Assembly: GCA_023667185.1 (NCBI GenBank)
Contig: JAMPAP010000010.1
Location: 1 to 34,279, forward strand
Source of the DNA: Lachnoclostridium sp.
GTDB lineage: Bacteria > Bacteroidota > Bacteroidia > Bacteroidales > Muribaculaceae
Reading direction: 5' to 3'
Length of the DNA: 34,279 nucleotides
Under the pieces are notes generated by a model. It saw nothing but the letters and a program-made list of their open reading frames with translations. It ran no database searches and was not told where the DNA came from. This document shows, in pieces, positions 32,644 to 34,279 of the stretch; position 1 is the stretch's first letter, and every line of letters begins with the position of its first letter. A program made the position numbers and the translations under genes.

Positions 32644-34161
32644 TTATTTGTGAGATAATATGCGGTTGATGGCAATACCGGTTGATTCGGCGATATCCAT
32701 GGCAGTGGTTCCGTAATCGCCCTGCGTTGCAGCTGCGATGTCACCAGCCATACCATGAATGAATACACCGGCCACAGCGGCTGCCTCAGGCTTGTAGCCC
32801 TGAGCAAGCAGAGCGGTTATTATGCCGGTAAGCACATCGCCGCTGCCCGGAGTGGCCATAGCTGCACCTCCGGTAGAGTTGAAGAAAATCTTCCCGTCGG
32901 GGCGGACTGTGGCTGTATAGTGCCCCTTCATCACTATAATTACCTTATAGTTGCGCGATATTTCAAGTGCCTTCAATAATCGAGATTCGGCCGAACGATG
33001 TTCTCCGAATATGCGGTCAAATTCTCGCGCATGGGGCGTCAGGATAGTCCCGGGGATGATGTGTGAAAGCAATTGCGGCTCCTTGGCTATGATATTCAGA
33101 GCGTCAGCATCGATGACCATGGGCGATTTGGCGTTCATTACCAGGGTCTTGAACGCGCCGCGGGTGGCATCGTTTATGCCTATGCCCGGCCCTACGCCTA
33201 TGGCGTTGAACTGTCGGCGTAGCGGCATGTCAGAGATGACGGCGTCCTTGGCATCAGGTTCAAACATCGCCTCGGGAACACGGACTTGAAGCACCTCGTA
33301 GCCACAGCGTGCCGAGTGGACGGTCAGCTTTCCGACTCCGGCTCTCAGCGCACCTCGTGCGGCCATTACTGCAGCTCCCATCATGCCGTAGCATCCGGCA
33401 TAAAGTATCGCGCTGCCGAAGTCAGCTTTCGACGAGAAGGGGGAGCGCGGACGTATCACCTCGGCTACATCGTCGAGCGTCACGTAGAAATATTTCGTCG
33501 GGGTTGATGCTATTGCCTTTTTGCTCAGGCCGATATCCACGAGTTTCCATTTTCCTACCAGTTCGGCATTGTCTGAGAAGAAAAATGAGAGCCGAGGAAA
33601 CTGCATGGCCATTGTAGTGTCAGCATGCACCACGTCACGCGCGATAGCCCCGCGATTCCAGTCGCCGAATAGGCCTGATGGCAGATCTATGGAAATAACC
33701 TTGGCCTTGGATTCGGTGATATAGCGAGTAAGCATCTTGAAGCCCCCCTCGAGAGGATCGCGAAGCCCTATGCCAAACAGGCCGTCGATCACCAGATGCT
33801 CCGGGCTGAGCTCCGGTATACGTGCCGTCTCTACGATCTCGTTCATGCGTACACTGCCGAGGCTCATGAGCTCCTCGAAGCACTCTTTACATTCGCGCGA
33901 CAGGCTGTTGCCTTTTATATTAAAGAGGTATATCTCAGGATTGTATCCGGCCTCGATTATGACTTTGGATACCATCAGGGCGTCTGCTCCATTGTTGCCT
34001 GACCCGGCAAACACCACGATCGGCTTGCTCAAGGGGTACTTTGAAATTATCTCTTTTGCAATGCCATCGGCCGCACGACGTATCAACTCCATGGATGATA
34101 TTCCCTCCTGAATTGTAGCCCTCTCGATGCTGCGTATATTTTCAGTGCTGAATATTTTCAT
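32644..34161 (-). CDS. nnr: Bifunctional NAD(P)H-hydrate epimerase / ADP-dependent NAD(P)H-hydrate dehydratase
   Basis: Repairs damaged NAD(P)H: the N-terminal YjeF-type domain (about 1-210) epimerises R- to S-NAD(P)HX, and the C-terminal ribokinase-fold domain (about 225-500) dehydrates the S form using ADP or ATP. FAGSGNNGADALMVS (51-65) is the epimerase phosphate loop. ILTPHAREFDRIFG and PGSGDVLTG (about 437-445) mark the kinase-like domain; the Asp of GSGD is the catalytic residue. The 505-aa fused form is usual in bacteria. A TAACTTTG -7 box lies at 34189-34182. DUF4831 follows after 11 nt. Confidence 0.95.
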   Translation of the reverse strand: MKIFSTENIRSIERATIQEGISSMELIRRAADGIAKEIISKYPLSKPIVVFAGSGNNGADALMVSKVIIEAGYNPEIYLFNIKGNSLSRECKECFEELMSLGSVRMNEIVETARIPELSPEHLVIDGLFGIGLRDPLEGGFKMLTRYITESKAKVISIDLPSGLFGDWNRGAIARDVVHADTTMAMQFPRLSFFFSDNAELVGKWKLVDIGLSKKAIASTPTKYFYVTLDDVAEVIRPRSPFSSKADFGSAILYAGCYGMMGAAVMAARGALRAGVGKLTVHSARCGYEVLQVRVPEAMFEPDAKDAVISDMPLRRQFNAIGVGPGIGINDATRGAFKTLVMNAKSPMVIDADALNIIAKEPQLLSHIIPGTILTPHAREFDRIFGEHRSAESRLLKALEISRNYKVIIVMKGHYTATVRPDGKIFFNSTGGAAMATPGSGDVLTGIITALLAQGYKPEAAAVAGVFIHGMAGDIAAATQGDYGTTAMDIAESTGIAINRILSHK

Positions 34162-34181
34162 TTGCTATCAATTTTAATACG

Positions 34182-34189
34182 CAAAGTTA
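34182..34189 (-). promoter_or_regulatory. -7 box (TAACTTTG) for nnr
   Basis: TAACTTTG on the minus strand lies 20 nt before the nnr ATG. No TTTG is visible at the -33 distance. The remaining 90 bases to the window end are AT-rich and hold no gene that I can see. Confidence 0.5.
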
Positions 34190-34279
34190 ACGAAAAAAAT
34201 CATTCTTATCCTACTTTTCAGCAGATGAAGTTGTCTAAACTTATTCTTAGATGTTAATGATTCAGTAAAACAATTAAAA

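Noticed and set aside
1-34279. CRISPR arrays, tRNA/rRNA genes, phage or integrase genes
   Set aside because: No regularly spaced identical repeats, no tRNA T-loop or rRNA signatures and no integrase or transposase motifs were seen on reading both strands.

Overview
The window is a stretch of Bacteroidota (order Bacteroidales) chromosome, most like a gut Muribaculaceae-type organism. Evidence: a SusC/SusD pair, a Bacteroides-type serine palmitoyltransferase, a Bacteroidota LptD, DUF4831 and single-chain serine dehydratase proteins, no Shine-Dalgarno signals, and many promoters of the Bacteroidales form TTTG-N19/20-TAnnTTTG. The family-level placement is inference.

Layout. 1-537 is non-coding, with an imperfect tandem repeat of about 68 bp. 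538-10770 (+) is a small polysaccharide utilisation locus: SusC porin, SusD lipoprotein, a secreted protein of unknown function, and a large multidomain family-1 pectate-lyase-like enzyme. The last two genes have their own promoters. The likely substrate is pectin/homogalacturonan. 10844-11152 (-) encodes a DUF3861 protein. 11313-15995 (-) is a tight four-gene unit, gpmI-sdaA-prfA-pyrF, ended by a very long hairpin. 16101-18471 (-) holds a MetE-C-domain-like protein that has lost its zinc ligands, and serine palmitoyltransferase. 18594-19829 (-) is serB. 20006-24357 (+) is an envelope operon: lptD, a WaaP/Kdo-type kinase and a family-2 glycosyltransferase. 24410-25747 (-) is miaB. 25854-27772 (+) holds a small membrane protein and an acyl-CoA:acetate CoA-transferase. 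27957-29524 (+) holds ilvE and an HD-domain protein, translationally coupled. 29514-31310 (-) is typA/bipA. 31544-34161 (-) holds a DUF4831 protein and nnr, the NAD(P)HX repair enzyme.

How the genes relate. The first third serves glycan capture and cleavage. The rest is mostly housekeeping: serine metabolism (serB, sdaA, spt use or make serine), glycolysis, pyrimidine synthesis, translation, outer-membrane biogenesis, short-chain acid fermentation and branched-chain amino acids.

I found no CRISPR array, phage, transposase, toxin system, rRNA or tRNA. The least explained signals are: (i) a 160-bp element at 31359-31518 bounded by 21/22-bp inverted repeats, whose core TAATCGTCAC recurs as a dyad upstream of ilvE; (ii) a 26-bp dyad, with CATG at exact 10-bp phasing, and a second dyad overlapping the -33 box, both upstream of the pectate lyase gene; (iii) the MetE-like protein in which all four expected zinc ligands are replaced. 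No clearly new multi-gene system is visible.
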